From Lysinibacillus fusiformis (GTDB lineage Bacteria; Bacillota; Bacilli; Bacillales_A; Planococcaceae): DNA of 64,000 bases. The notes beneath the pieces are model-generated. The model was given only the letters and a program-made list of their open reading frames with translations. It had not been told where the DNA came from and ran no database searches. How positions within the stretch are numbered: position 1 is the first letter of the stretch; each line of letters starts with the position of its first letter. This document shows, piece by piece, positions 55,709 to 64,000 of this stretch. Location: the NCBI GenBank assembly GCA_030027265.1, contig JASENG010000001.1:1-64000 (forward strand). The letters are read 5' to 3'. The position numbers and the translations under genes were made by a program.

Positions 55709-56236
55709 ATGAAACGTAAATGGTTTCTAGCTGCTGCCAGTTGTGTACTATTACTGACATTAACAGGCTGCGGAAAGACTGTTGAAGAGCAGATTGATAC
55801 CGGTGTTGCAAGTGCTCAAACAGTTTTTGAAGAAAACCCTCAACAACCGAATAAAACAATTGGTAAAATCGAGTTATATGTTCCTGCAGGTTTTGATGTT
55901 GAAGAAAGTGAAGACCCAAATAATTTAATTATTACAAAGGGTAGTGAAAGCTATATTCTCTTCGTCAATTATTATGAAAAAGAAGATAGCAACTTACATT
56001 ATGAATTGCTAAAAAATGATGCATCTAAAAAAATCATAAAAGAAGAAACTGTGGAATTTGATGGAGCTTTTGGTTTCAGCGCAGTGCGGGAATATGATAA
56101 GGAACAATTTGAACTGATTGTAAGTAGTGGCGGGGTGAAAATGTCGACAATTTCTGAAGATAAAAATATCGATCAGAAGCTTGTGGATATGATGACGATT
56201 GTTCGTTCAGTAAATATCGTGAAAGAAAACGAATAA
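55709..56236 (+). CDS. Hypothetical lipoprotein
   Basis: A 175-residue predicted lipoprotein: basic MKRK, hydrophobic stretch, and lipobox LTGC (Cys at residue 21), so anchored on the outer face of the membrane. The mature part is acidic and beta-rich (KIELYVPAGFDVEESEDPNNLIITKGSESYILFVNYYEK), with no motif I recognise. GTGAGGCG lies before the ATG. It stands upstream of ytpQ, separated from it by a terminator. Confidence 0.8.
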   Translation: MKRKWFLAAASCVLLLTLTGCGKTVEEQIDTGVASAQTVFEENPQQPNKTIGKIELYVPAGFDVEESEDPNNLIITKGSESYILFVNYYEKEDSNLHYELLKNDASKKIIKEETVEFDGAFGFSAVREYDKEQFELIVSSGGVKMSTISEDKNIDQKLVDMMTIVRSVNIVKENE

Positions 56237-56302
56237 GTGACGTACAAACTAATCGACTAGAAATAGAAAGATTTGCTACAATAAGATATGTATTTTTATT
56301 TT

Positions 56303-56336
56303 TACGGTTCACTAAAAAGTGAGCCGTTTATTTTTG
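56303..56336 (+). terminator. Terminator after the lipoprotein gene
   Basis: ACGGTTCAC (56304-56312) pairs with GTGAGCCGT (56319-56327), then TTATTTTTG. Confidence 0.85.
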
Positions 56337-56407
56337 TTTAATGATATGAAATGATAAAGTACGATTTAATTACGTAATTCTTTTGTAATTAGAGAGGGAG
56401 TGAACCT

Positions 56408-57223
56408 ATGAAATCAAAAGAACTGGTTGAAAAAATAAAACACCGTTTAGGGCTGGAAACATTTGATTTTAATTTTGATAAAGAAAAAGATATTTTACGT
56501 CTTAATCATAAATCATTAAACCGAGGAATGGACATCTCCCTTCCGGAAATCATTTCAAAGTTCCAAACAATGAAAGAAAAAGCGATCGATGAGGTTGTAT
56601 ATACGATTGAACAAACATTCTCGGCGATGGAAAAAGAACAGAGCGAAGGCTTTCACGATCTATCTTCAGTTTATCCAGTTATTCGTTCTACATCTTTTCC
56701 AGTACAATCGAATGAGGGGTATCCATTTTTAACAACAGATCATACAGCAGAAACGCGTATCTACTATGCATTGGATCTAGGGACAACCTATCGGCTAATT
56801 GATGAGTCGATGCTTGAAAAGTTAAATGTGCAGGCAAATCAAATTCGTGAAGCGGCCCGCTTTTCAGTAAAAAAACTGCCAACGAATACGAAAAAAGATG
56901 AAGTTGCAGGCAATATCTTTTATTTCTTGAATGAAAACGATGGATATGATGCAAGCCGCATTTTAAATGAATCTTTCTTGAAAGAAATGGAAGCTGAAAT
57001 TGAAGGGGATATGACATTATCCGTTCCGCATCAAGACGTGTTAATTATTGGTGATATACGCAACGAAGTAGGATATGATGTATTAGCACAAATGACCATG
57101 CACTTCTTTTCGGTAGGGGCAGTGCCAATAACATCATTATCATTTGTCTACGAAAAAGGCGAATTGGAACCAATCTTTATATTGGCAAAAAATAGAGTGA
57201 ATAAGGAGCAAGATGAAAAATGA
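56408..57223 (+). CDS. ytpQ: YtpQ, DUF1444 family
   Basis: A 271-residue cytoplasmic protein of the DUF1444 family (B. subtilis YtpQ), function unknown. It has no membrane segment. Family landmarks by eye: FDFNFDKEKDILRLNHKSLNRGMDISLPEII near the start, the YPVIRSTSFPVQS core and the C-terminal LEPIFILAKNR. GAGAGGGAGTG lies before the ATG. It overlaps the ytpR start by 4 bases, so the two are translationally coupled and may act together in tRNA-related work. Confidence 0.88.
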   Translation: MKSKELVEKIKHRLGLETFDFNFDKEKDILRLNHKSLNRGMDISLPEIISKFQTMKEKAIDEVVYTIEQTFSAMEKEQSEGFHDLSSVYPVIRSTSFPVQSNEGYPFLTTDHTAETRIYYALDLGTTYRLIDESMLEKLNVQANQIREAARFSVKKLPTNTKKDEVAGNIFYFLNENDGYDASRILNESFLKEMEAEIEGDMTLSVPHQDVLIIGDIRNEVGYDVLAQMTMHFFSVGAVPITSLSFVYEKGELEPIFILAKNRVNKEQDEK

Positions 57224-57837
57224 TTGTAGCTTATAACAAACCATTTGTAGGGGATGTACTATTAGTCCAACTGGCAACTGAGAAAATTGTCAACACAGAG
57301 GTAGAAAAAATTAACGATATCGCTATTTTAAAAGAACAAGCAACGGGAGAAATTAAAGCATTTAACATTTTCAATGCGAGCAGATATATTGATCTAGATG
57401 TTCAAGGCAATGTTGAAGTGACACCTGAAATTGTAGGGAAAATTGAAGAGGCTTTAAAAGAAAATGATGTAACAATTTCGCTGGACGTAGACTTCTCGCC
57501 AAAATTCGTTATTGGCTATGTTGAAGAAAAAGAAAAACATCCAAATGCAGATAAGTTAAGTATCTGTAAAGTGAATGTTGGAGAAGAAGTATTGCAAATC
57601 GTTTGTGGTGCTCCAAATGTAGAAGCGGGACAAAAAGTAGTTGTTGCTAAAATCGGTGCTGTAATGCCATCAGGATTAGTTATCAAGGATTCAGAGCTGC
57701 GTGGAGTGGCTTCAAGTGGAATGCTTTGTTCTGCAAGAGAACTAGCAATTCCCAATGCACCTTCTGCAAAAGGTATTTTAGTGCTGGATGGAGATGCTGA
57801 AGTAGGTTCTCCATTCGAAATTCCAGCAAATTTATAA
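57220..57837 (+). CDS. ytpR: YtpR, tRNA-binding domain protein
   Basis: A 205-residue protein with an N-terminal DUF4479-type domain (about 1-85) and a C-terminal EMAP/PheT-like tRNA-binding OB fold (about 90-200: FVIGYVEEKEKHPNADKLSICKVNVGEE, VCGAPNVEAGQKVVVA, GVASSGMLCSARELA). It resembles the N-terminal part of the PheRS beta chain without the synthetase. Role unproven. Starts inside the ytpQ stop. Confidence 0.9.
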   Translation: MIVAYNKPFVGDVLLVQLATEKIVNTEVEKINDIAILKEQATGEIKAFNIFNASRYIDLDVQGNVEVTPEIVGKIEEALKENDVTISLDVDFSPKFVIGYVEEKEKHPNADKLSICKVNVGEEVLQIVCGAPNVEAGQKVVVAKIGAVMPSGLVIKDSELRGVASSGMLCSARELAIPNAPSAKGILVLDGDAEVGSPFEIPANL

Positions 57838-57858
57838 TTGTTTTTTTCCAAATGTTGG

Positions 57859-57892
57859 GGATATCTCGGAATTACGAGATATCCTTTTTTCT
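57859..57892 (+). terminator. Terminator after ytpR
   Basis: GGATATCTCG (57859-57868) pairs with CGAGATATCC (57875-57884), then six T. Confidence 0.93.
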
Positions 57893-57938
57893 TTTCATAG
57901 AAATGTTTTAACATTGTTATCTTATTGAAATGTAATTA

Positions 57939-57947
57939 TGATATGAT
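57939..57947 (+). promoter_or_regulatory. Possible sftA promoter (-10 only)
   Basis: A TG-extended -10, TGATATGAT, about 190 bases before sftA; no good -35. The leader contains no hairpin I can support. Confidence 0.35.
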
Positions 57948-58136
57948 TTTGCTAACTAAGATAGATTTATATTATTTGCCTTCTTAGCTAGTTTTTGAAT
58001 AAATTGGTTAAACATAATGTAATATGGCATAGAAATTCCTATGAAATTGGAATCATTGGTTAAATATTGGTGCCTACTTACATATAATTACTTTATAATT
58101 AAAATTGCTATGTTGATAGAAAAGAGTGATAAAACA

Positions 58137-61100
58137 ATGAATTGGTTTAAAAAACAAATTAATAAACTATTCGATAATGATGATATAGACGATGAAGAAT
58201 ATTACGAAGAAGAATTTTATGAGGAACAGATAGGTATTGAAAACAAAAAAACAGATAACCAGATGGAAAATGAAATTGAAAATGACAGTAAGAGAAAAAG
58301 CTTTAAGTTCCCATTAATTGCAGATGAAGAAGCGGAGTTACCTGCAGAGTCTGCTCATATGTTTAATCTAGAAGAACAAAATCGAATTTCGAATAAATTC
58401 GAAGAGGTTAGAAGGGATTCAAGGTATTTTTATCAGCCGAATGCAATTACCAAGGTATATGATGTTGAAGTTTCGGGGATACGTGATTTGCTAGAAAAAA
58501 GGCAACGCATCAAGGGGCATTCTACGGTAATAAATCGTCAGGAATCCACCAAGATACGGCGGGTTGAACGAGTGAAAAATAGTAAGGAGCCGATCAAAAA
58601 GGAATTTAAAAATACGGCGGAACCTATTAAAAGAAATAACATTGAACAGGAAGATCCGCTGGTGCCTAAAAGAAGATTTGTTCCAACTCAAGTGCCATCT
58701 CCAGTTTATGGCTTTAAAAAGCCGAGTAATATAGATCAGTTACTTTCAAAGAAGCATGGGAAAGTAGAAGCTAAATCTATTGATGAAGCGGAAGAAATAG
58801 AAAATCACAAAACTGAAGCGGATTCAAAGGTTTCTCACCATGAAAATAAAGCTGAAATTGAAGCAACTTTTTCAGAAAGCATAAAAGCAAATGAGGAGGT
58901 GGTTTCAACTTCGGTTGAAATCAACGAACCTTTTGAAAATCAAAATGAAGTAGTAGAACTTCCTTCACCCAAACAAGAAGCACCCAATACGAGTTTTATA
59001 GAAATTGAGGATGAAGCTGCACTTGAAGTTGAAGAGCAGACGATTGATTTACAAAAGGAACTCTATGAAAAAGTTGAAGAGTTTCCAATTCTGGCTGAAG
59101 CTGTTGAAAGCAGCGATATAGAAGAAGTTGATGATGTTCCATATCAGCAGCCAATCCAAGCGGGGTTCCACTCCTATACTGAACAAGAAGCAGCAGTGTC
59201 AGTATATGAAGCAGAACCTATTGGAAGTCCAGAAGTAATAGATATGCATGAAATAGACCAAGATGAATTTCAAAATGCAAATGCGCTTGTTGGGATAGGT
59301 CAGCAGAACGACAGAAATTTTGAAGAAGTACTCAAAACCGAACCAGCTATTGACGAAGAGGATGAAGTCTCAGAAGAACGGCCCAGTGAAATAGGACAAG
59401 CAAACGAGGAAATCATCAACCAAGTTACCCATGGAGCACCAAGCGATGCTTTCGTGCATTCTGAACTAGAATCGATTCAAAGTACTCAAGTACAGAAACT
59501 CGTTTCGATTGCTTTAATGGATAGTGAATTGGAAGAAGAAACGAAAACTCAAGAAGAACTAGGCCAAGTCGAAGCTGGATTTGACGCAAGAAATTTTGAG
59601 ATTAAGGAAATAAACGATGAGGAAATCCAAGTTTCCGAGATTCCTGACTTTGAAGAAAAGCTTGAAAATCCAGCTGATGAAAATGAAGATAATATCGAAC
59701 CAGAGCCAAAAGGCAGTAAATTACCGTTTAATGTGTTAATGCTGAAATCCGACAAAGAAAAATATGCCGCCAAATTAGCACAAAAACAAACGCTTCAACA
59801 TAATGATGATTATAAAGAAATGCATAGGCATACAACTATGGCCGAAGAAGTCCCTAAATGGGAGCAACATCTTGTGGATGCACAGGCCAACACTCCATTG
59901 CCACAGATTGATCTTGTTGAAGAGAAGCAAGAAAATCCAACAATGGTCATACAAGAAGAAGAGCAGAATGACGAAATGCTCCTGCTACAGAATCGTGAAA
60001 CTGTGTCCTTACAAGAAGAGATAGAGGAAACGTCTATAGAGAATGCTGCTGATGATCAAGAGGTGAAATCACCGCCGAAAATTTATATCAAGCCTTCTTT
60101 AGAATTTTTATCACCGCCTGAAGAAAAAACAGAAGATCGCGATTGGTTGGAATCTCAGGCAGATGCTTTAGTCGAGTCGTTATCCTATTTCCAAGTAACA
60201 GCACAGGTGGAGGCGATTACACAGGGGCCGGCCGTTACACAGTTTGAGATTACTGTCGGTCATGGAACTAAAGTTAGTAAAATCCGAAATCTGTCAGATG
60301 ATTTAAAGCTGGCTCTAGCAGCGAAGGATATCCGGATTCAAGCGCCGATACCAGGCAAAAGTACAATCGGTATTGAAATACCAAATCGTATTTCTCGGGC
60401 TGTACAATTATCAGAAGTTACATGCAGTGATTCATTTAAAAATTCAGAATCGCCTTTAGAGGCTGCATTAGGGCTGGATTTAACAGGTGAGCCTGTAACA
60501 ATTGATTTACGGAAGATGCCTCATGGTTTAATTGCGGGGGCGACAGGTTCAGGGAAATCTGTCTGTATTAACTCCATTTTAATCAGTTTACTGTATAAAG
60601 CGAATCCGAATGAATTAAAGCTGATGTTAATCGACCCAAAAATGGTTGAGCTTGCGCCATTTAATCACATTCCGCATCTAGTCAGTCCAGTAATTACTGA
60701 TGTAAAAGCAGCCACTGCAGCACTAAAATGGGCAGTTGAAGAAATGGAAAGACGTTATCAATTATTTGCTCATGTTGGGGTTCGTGATTTACCCCGCTAT
60801 AATAAATTAGCCGATTCAAAAGGCGAGCATGGCCACAAATTGCCTTATATTTTAATCGTAATCGACGAGCTCGCAGATTTAATGATGATGTCTCCTGCGG
60901 ATGTGGAGGAAGCGATTTGTCGTATTGCACAAAAAGCAAGAGCCTGCGGAATTCATTTAATAGTTGCAACCCAGCGGCCATCTGTAGATGTAATTACAGG
61001 ATTAATTAAGTCAAATATCCCGACTCGAATTGCCTTTGCGGTCTCTTCACAAGTTGATTCACGAACAATACTGGATACTCAAGGGGCAGAGCGATTACTG

Positions 61101-61490
61101 GGTAGAGGAGATATGCTTTACTTAGGCAATGGAATGAGTGATCCTATTCGACTGCAGGGTACCTTTGTAACAGATGATGAAATAGAAGAAATTATTGAGC
61201 ATGTAAGAAGCCAGGGAGAGCCGGATTATTTCTTCCAGCAGGATGAATTATTGAAAAAAACGGAAATGGTTGAAGAACAAGATGAGCTATTTGAAGAAGT
61301 ATGTCGATTTGTTCATGAACAAGGAACAGCTTCCACTTCATCCATCCAAAGAAAGTATCATATTGGTTATAATCGTGCAGCGCGGTTAATCGATATGCTG
61401 GAAAGTCAGGGCTATATCTCGGAGCAAAGAGGAAGTAAACCGAGAGAGGTCTATATAACAGATTCTGATTTAACGTCAATGTTTGAGTAA
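58137..61490 (+). CDS. sftA: SftA, FtsK/SpoIIIE-type DNA translocase
   Basis: A 1117-residue translocase that clears chromosomal DNA from the division septum. Unlike FtsK it has no membrane helices: after a short basic N-terminus comes a very long acidic, low-complexity linker (about 40-660), then the motor with Walker A GATGSGKS (801-808), LMLIDPKMVEL (beta domain) and VIDELADLMM (Walker B), and a C-terminal winged-helix gamma domain (RKYHIGYNRAARLIDML) that reads KOPS-like DNA signals. B. subtilis SftA is about 950 residues, so the linker is longer here. I use ATG 58137; the open frame runs 32 codons upstream without a site. Confidence 0.93.
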   Translation: MNWFKKQINKLFDNDDIDDEEYYEEEFYEEQIGIENKKTDNQMENEIENDSKRKSFKFPLIADEEAELPAESAHMFNLEEQNRISNKFEEVRRDSRYFYQPNAITKVYDVEVSGIRDLLEKRQRIKGHSTVINRQESTKIRRVERVKNSKEPIKKEFKNTAEPIKRNNIEQEDPLVPKRRFVPTQVPSPVYGFKKPSNIDQLLSKKHGKVEAKSIDEAEEIENHKTEADSKVSHHENKAEIEATFSESIKANEEVVSTSVEINEPFENQNEVVELPSPKQEAPNTSFIEIEDEAALEVEEQTIDLQKELYEKVEEFPILAEAVESSDIEEVDDVPYQQPIQAGFHSYTEQEAAVSVYEAEPIGSPEVIDMHEIDQDEFQNANALVGIGQQNDRNFEEVLKTEPAIDEEDEVSEERPSEIGQANEEIINQVTHGAPSDAFVHSELESIQSTQVQKLVSIALMDSELEEETKTQEELGQVEAGFDARNFEIKEINDEEIQVSEIPDFEEKLENPADENEDNIEPEPKGSKLPFNVLMLKSDKEKYAAKLAQKQTLQHNDDYKEMHRHTTMAEEVPKWEQHLVDAQANTPLPQIDLVEEKQENPTMVIQEEEQNDEMLLLQNRETVSLQEEIEETSIENAADDQEVKSPPKIYIKPSLEFLSPPEEKTEDRDWLESQADALVESLSYFQVTAQVEAITQGPAVTQFEITVGHGTKVSKIRNLSDDLKLALAAKDIRIQAPIPGKSTIGIEIPNRISRAVQLSEVTCSDSFKNSESPLEAALGLDLTGEPVTIDLRKMPHGLIAGATGSGKSVCINSILISLLYKANPNELKLMLIDPKMVELAPFNHIPHLVSPVITDVKAATAALKWAVEEMERRYQLFAHVGVRDLPRYNKLADSKGEHGHKLPYILIVIDELADLMMMSPADVEEAICRIAQKARACGIHLIVATQRPSVDVITGLIKSNIPTRIAFAVSSQVDSRTILDTQGAERLLGRGDMLYLGNGMSDPIRLQGTFVTDDEIEEIIEHVRSQGEPDYFFQQDELLKKTEMVEEQDELFEEVCRFVHEQGTASTSSIQRKYHIGYNRAARLIDMLESQGYISEQRGSKPREVYITDSDLTSMFE

Positions 61491-61517
61491 TGAGGGGGAA
61501 TCCCTCTCATTTTTTTG
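61490..61517 (+). terminator. Terminator after sftA
   Basis: TGAGGGGGA pairs with TCCCTCTCA (one G-T pair), then seven T. The sftA stop overlaps the left arm. Confidence 0.88.
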
Positions 61518-61518
61518 C

Positions 61519-61550
61519 CGGATAAGAAACTGTGGATTGTTTCTTATCCG
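61519..61550. repeat. 12-bp perfect inverted repeat downstream of sftA
   Basis: CGGATAAGAAAC (61519-61530) and GTTTCTTATCCG (61539-61550) pair perfectly around an 8-base loop. No T run follows and a good terminator precedes it. The right arm plus two bases, TTTCTTATCCGTA, also occurs near 29926. Confidence 0.7.
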
Positions 61551-61857
61551 TAAAATTGAAACTAATTCTAATCGCTTGAGTTTTTTCGATTAGCGAGATT
61601 TTCTAGCAAATGGGCATTGAAATAATTCTTGTTCGCATACAGATGAAGACAGAAAAAGAGAGCGTTTGCCCAAATTTTTAATTTAAATATAAAAATATGA
61701 ATAAATGAGTGGATATGTAGATAAATAAAGTTATTTTTACAATAGTCTTTATTAAAAATAATGCTATAATGGGGTAAGTTTTGCTGTATTGGCACAAGCT
61801 AACTAAAATTACAAACGTTCATTCATTGGGAACTGTGTATCCCGGGAGGTTTAAAAT
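61551..61857. other. Upstream region of murC
   Basis: About 300 bases, very AT-rich, with no gene. A TG-extended -10 TGCTATAAT (61762-61770) about 90 bases before the ATG is the likely murC promoter; the -35 is weak. A minus-strand open frame here has no ribosome site and no domain. Confidence 0.5.
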
Positions 61858-63174
61858 ATGACATTTTATCATTTTACAGGAATAAAAGGTTCAGGCATGA
61901 GTTCATTGGCTCAAATTTTATTTGATTCAGGTGAACAAGTTCAGGGATCGGATTATGAAACCTATTATTTTACAGAAAAGCCGCTTAGAGATCGCAATAT
62001 TACGATTTTGCCATTTAGCGCTGACAATATTAAAGAAGGCATGACTGTTATTGCAGGGAATGCATTTCCTGATGAGCACCCTGAAATTGTACGTGCAAAG
62101 GAATTAGGAGTAGAAGTGATTCGTTATCATAAGTTTTTGGGTGATTACATTAACCGCTACATCTCGATTGCTATTACAGGAGCACATGGGAAGACTTCAA
62201 CGACTGGTTTAATGAGTCATGTAATCGAAGGCTTTATGCCAACATCTTATTTAATAGGCGATGGAACTGGTTCCGGCAACGAGGATGCGAGCTTCTTTGT
62301 GATGGAGGCATGCGAATATCGACGTCACTTTTTGGCTTATCATCCAGATTATGCGGTAATGCTGAATATTGACTTTGATCATCCGGACTATTTTGCAGGC
62401 ATCGAGGATGTCTACTCGGCGTTCCAAGAATTGGCCTTGCAAGTAAATAAGGCGATTATTGCATGTGGTGATGATGAACACCTGCAAAAAATCCAAGCGA
62501 ATGTCCCTGTGTTGTATTACGGTTTTGCTGCCCACAATGATTTTGCAGCACGCAATATCGAAAAGACAACTGAGGGCACGAGCTTTGAGGTTTATGTACG
62601 AAATGAATTCTATGATAAATTCTTCATTCCTCTATATGGGGATCATACTGTATTAAATGCACTTGCTGTTATTTCGTTATGTCATTATGAAGGAATTCCA
62701 GCACAATTGATCCAAGACCGCTTACGAACTTATGGTGGTGTAAAAAGACGTTTTACTGAGACGAAAATTGGGAATAGTGTACTTGTAGATGATTATGCTC
62801 ACCATCCAACAGAGATAAGAGCGACAATACAATCAGCACGTCAAAAATATCCTGATCGACAAGTCATAGCTGTTTTCCAACCACATACATTCAGCCGTAC
62901 AGCAGCATTTTTACAAGATTTTGCAGATAGCTTATCACAGGCAGATGCAGTTTATTTATGTGATATTTTTGGTTCAGCTCGAGAAAAGCAAGGAGCATTG
63001 TCAATTGAAGATTTACAGGCATTAATAGAGAACGGTAAAATTCTTCATACAGAGAAAATTGAACTTCTGAAAGAACATACAAATGCTGTCTTCTTATTCA
63101 TGGGTGCCGGAGATGTCAATAAGTATCAAAATGCATTTGAGAATGTATTGAAAAGCAACGAAGAAACAGCTTAA
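61858..63174 (+). CDS. murC: UDP-N-acetylmuramate--L-alanine ligase
   Basis: Adds L-alanine to UDP-N-acetylmuramic acid, the first peptide step of peptidoglycan synthesis. The 438-residue Mur ligase has the N-terminal Rossmann start [16 protein letters not shown], the ATP P-loop GAHGKT (108-113), [29 protein letters not shown], and [11 protein letters not shown]. Typical length. GGGAGG lies before the ATG. It is placed after sftA and before ytxG/ytxH as in B. subtilis. Cytoplasmic. Confidence 0.97.
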   Translation: MTFYHFTGIKGSGMSSLAQILFDSGEQVQGSDYETYYFTEKPLRDRNITILPFSADNIKEGMTVIAGNAFPDEHPEIVRAKELGVEVIRYHKFLGDYINRYISIAITGAHGKTSTTGLMSHVIEGFMPTSYLIGDGTGSGNEDASFFVMEACEYRRHFLAYHPDYAVMLNIDFDHPDYFAGIEDVYSAFQELALQVNKAIIACGDDEHLQKIQANVPVLYYGFAAHNDFAARNIEKTTEGTSFEVYVRNEFYDKFFIPLYGDHTVLNALAVISLCHYEGIPAQLIQDRLRTYGGVKRRFTETKIGNSVLVDDYAHHPTEIRATIQSARQKYPDRQVIAVFQPHTFSRTAAFLQDFADSLSQADAVYLCDIFGSAREKQGALSIEDLQALIENGKILHTEKIELLKEHTNAVFLFMGAGDVNKYQNAFENVLKSNEETA

Positions 63175-63202
63175 ACGCCTATGTTTAGGCTGTTTTTTCT
63201 AA
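63164..63202 (+). terminator. Terminator after murC
   Basis: AAACAGCTTAAAC pairs with GTTTAGGCTGTTT (one G-T pair), then T run. It overlaps the last codons of murC. Confidence 0.88.
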
Positions 63203-63265
63203 ATTAAAGGATTCACATTTGATTTTGTCGAATAATAGGAAGTAGTAGACGTAGGAGGTTATTTT

Positions 63266-63748
63266 ATGGAGATCATTTTATACATCGCAGCATTGCTTGC
63301 AGCAATTGGGTTTTTAGTTTTATGTATTAGTGTTGGTATGACCCTATTCGGCTTGAAAAATACTTTGAATAGTATCGCTGGTACAATTGCTGGAATTGAA
63401 GGACAAATGGAAGGGATTACACGTGAGACAACCTCTCTTCTAGCAAAAACAAATACACTTGCTGAAGACATTGCGGACAAATCCGAGAAGTTAAATACTG
63501 TGGTAGACGCCGTGAAAAATATTGGGGTATCAGTTAACGGTTTAAACACTTCCATTAACCAAATCACTACATCGATATCTTCAGAAGTAAGCAAAAATGA
63601 AGAGAAAATCGCGCAAGTTGTTCAGTGGGGTAACGTAGCTATGGAGCTGGCAGATAAATGGAAACAACGAAAAACGATTGACCAAGCAGATGTAGATCAA
63701 GCGACAGAAGAAATCGTTAAGAAATCTTCTAAATTCAAGCGTAGATAA
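63266..63748 (+). CDS. ytxG: YtxG, DUF948-family general stress protein
   Basis: A 160-residue protein with one N-terminal membrane helix (about residues 3-25), then a long heptad-rich region (NTLNSIAGTIAGIEGQMEGITRETTSLLAKTNTLAEDIADKSEKLNTVV and on), typical of DUF948 and recalling chemoreceptor-type coiled coils. In B. subtilis ytxG-ytxH-ytxJ form a sigma-B/sigma-H general stress operon; the same pair is here. GTAGGAGG lies before the ATG. I could not confirm a sigma-B promoter in the short gap after murC. Confidence 0.9.
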   Translation: MEIILYIAALLAAIGFLVLCISVGMTLFGLKNTLNSIAGTIAGIEGQMEGITRETTSLLAKTNTLAEDIADKSEKLNTVVDAVKNIGVSVNGLNTSINQITTSISSEVSKNEEKIAQVVQWGNVAMELADKWKQRKTIDQADVDQATEEIVKKSSKFKRR

Positions 63749-63768
63749 AACAAAAGGGGATGAAGAGA

Positions 63769-64000
63769 ATGTCAGGGGAAAAACCAAACTATAACGAAGT
63801 AAAAAATGAACTGCCAAATTTACCTCAAGTTTATACTGGAAATGATGCTATTTACGAGGAGGAGTCGGTGAACATGAAAGATTTTGTTATTGGAGCATTA
63901 GTGGGTGGAATTGTAGGAGCAGCAGCAGGATTATTGCTTGCACCTAAAACGGGTAGAGATTTACGCAGTGATGTAGCAAACCAAGCTGAAATGATCAAGG
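63769..64000 (+). CDS. ytxH: YtxH-domain protein, truncated by the window end
   Basis: The first 77 codons are visible: a polar N-terminus of about 36 residues, then MKDFVIGALVGGIVGAAAGLLLAPKTGRDLR, the membrane/Gly-rich helix and LLLAPKTG signature of the YtxH (DUF4129-like gas-vesicle/stress) family. GGGGATGAAG lies before ATG 63769, 20 bases after ytxG. An internal ATG at about 63874 with GGAGGAG upstream could be an alternative start. The rest is beyond the window. Confidence 0.85.
   Translation, partial: MSGEKPNYNEVKNELPNLPQVYTGNDAIYEEESVNMKDFVIGALVGGIVGAAAGLLLAPKTGRDLRSDVANQAEMIK

Noticed and set aside
61568-61795. Minus-strand open frame upstream of murC
   Set aside because: Hydrophobic low-complexity translation from AT-rich DNA, no ribosome site, covers the murC promoter.
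1-64000. CRISPR arrays, insertion sequences, tRNA or rRNA genes
   Set aside because: No regularly spaced repeats, transposase-like proteins or tRNA-like cloverleaf/CCA ends were seen anywhere in the window.

Overview
The window is low-GC Firmicute chromosome (order Bacillales). Gene content and order follow the 'yt' region of the Bacillus subtilis chromosome almost gene for gene: yteA-menFDHBE, ytjA(yidD)-dps-ytkD-ytmA, pckA-metK, ytoA-ytpA, ytqAB-yttB-leuS, ytfP-ytgP-ytzG-ytzE-ytjP(pepV), dat, ytlQ-ytlR-trmB(ytmQ)-ytnP-ytzB-ytoP-ytpQ-ytpR-sftA-murC-ytxG-ytxH. AT-rich codon use, AAGGAGG-type ribosome sites, S-box and T-box leaders and the D-amino-acid transaminase all fit Bacillales; a Planococcaceae/Caryophanaceae member (Lysinibacillus, Solibacillus or Sporosarcina type) is my best guess, but the species cannot be fixed from this window. 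I see no rRNA, tRNA, CRISPR array, insertion sequence or prophage.

Layout. 1-10.3 kb: a DksA/TraR-like zinc protein, an M19 dipeptidase and the menaquinone genes menF-menD-menH-menB, then an inserted PAS-PAS-GGDEF gene, then menE with its own promoter; menC is absent. 10.3-14.3 kb: a lone zinc-binding lipoprotein with a Zur-type operator, yidD, a small membrane protein, dps, a Nudix hydrolase and an alpha/beta hydrolase. 14.4-20.5 kb: an accessory operon of a XRE-cupin regulator, hydantoinase/oxoprolinase subunits HyuA and HyuB, a small cupin and an NCS1 permease. It looks like an import and ATP-dependent ring-opening module for a nitrogen compound. 20.6-24.2 kb: pckA with a CcpN-type operator, and metK behind an S-box riboswitch plus an unexplained second leader. 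24.2-31.2 kb: a membrane protein, ytoA, a ytpA homologue without its catalytic serine, an alanine/sodium symporter, the tRNA-modification pair ytqB/ytqA and an MFS exporter. 31.2-35.8 kb: T-box-controlled leuS and an RlmI-type methyltransferase. 35.8-42.2 kb: a siroheme and sulfite reductase operon (sumT, sirB, yezD, cysJ, cysI, then sirC). 42.2-64 kb: flavoprotein, lipid II flippase, pseudouridine synthase, peptidases, dat, ytlQ/ytlR/trmB, quorum-quenching lactonase-like ytnP, ytoP, ytpQ/ytpR, sftA, murC, ytxG, and ytxH running off the end.

Most transcription units end in clear intrinsic hairpins, several of them shared by convergent genes. The points most worth following are the hyu operon and its promoter, the missing nucleophile in the YtpA homologue, a second diverged trmB 3' end just after trmB, the extra metK leader, and a 21-bp inverted repeat after leuS.
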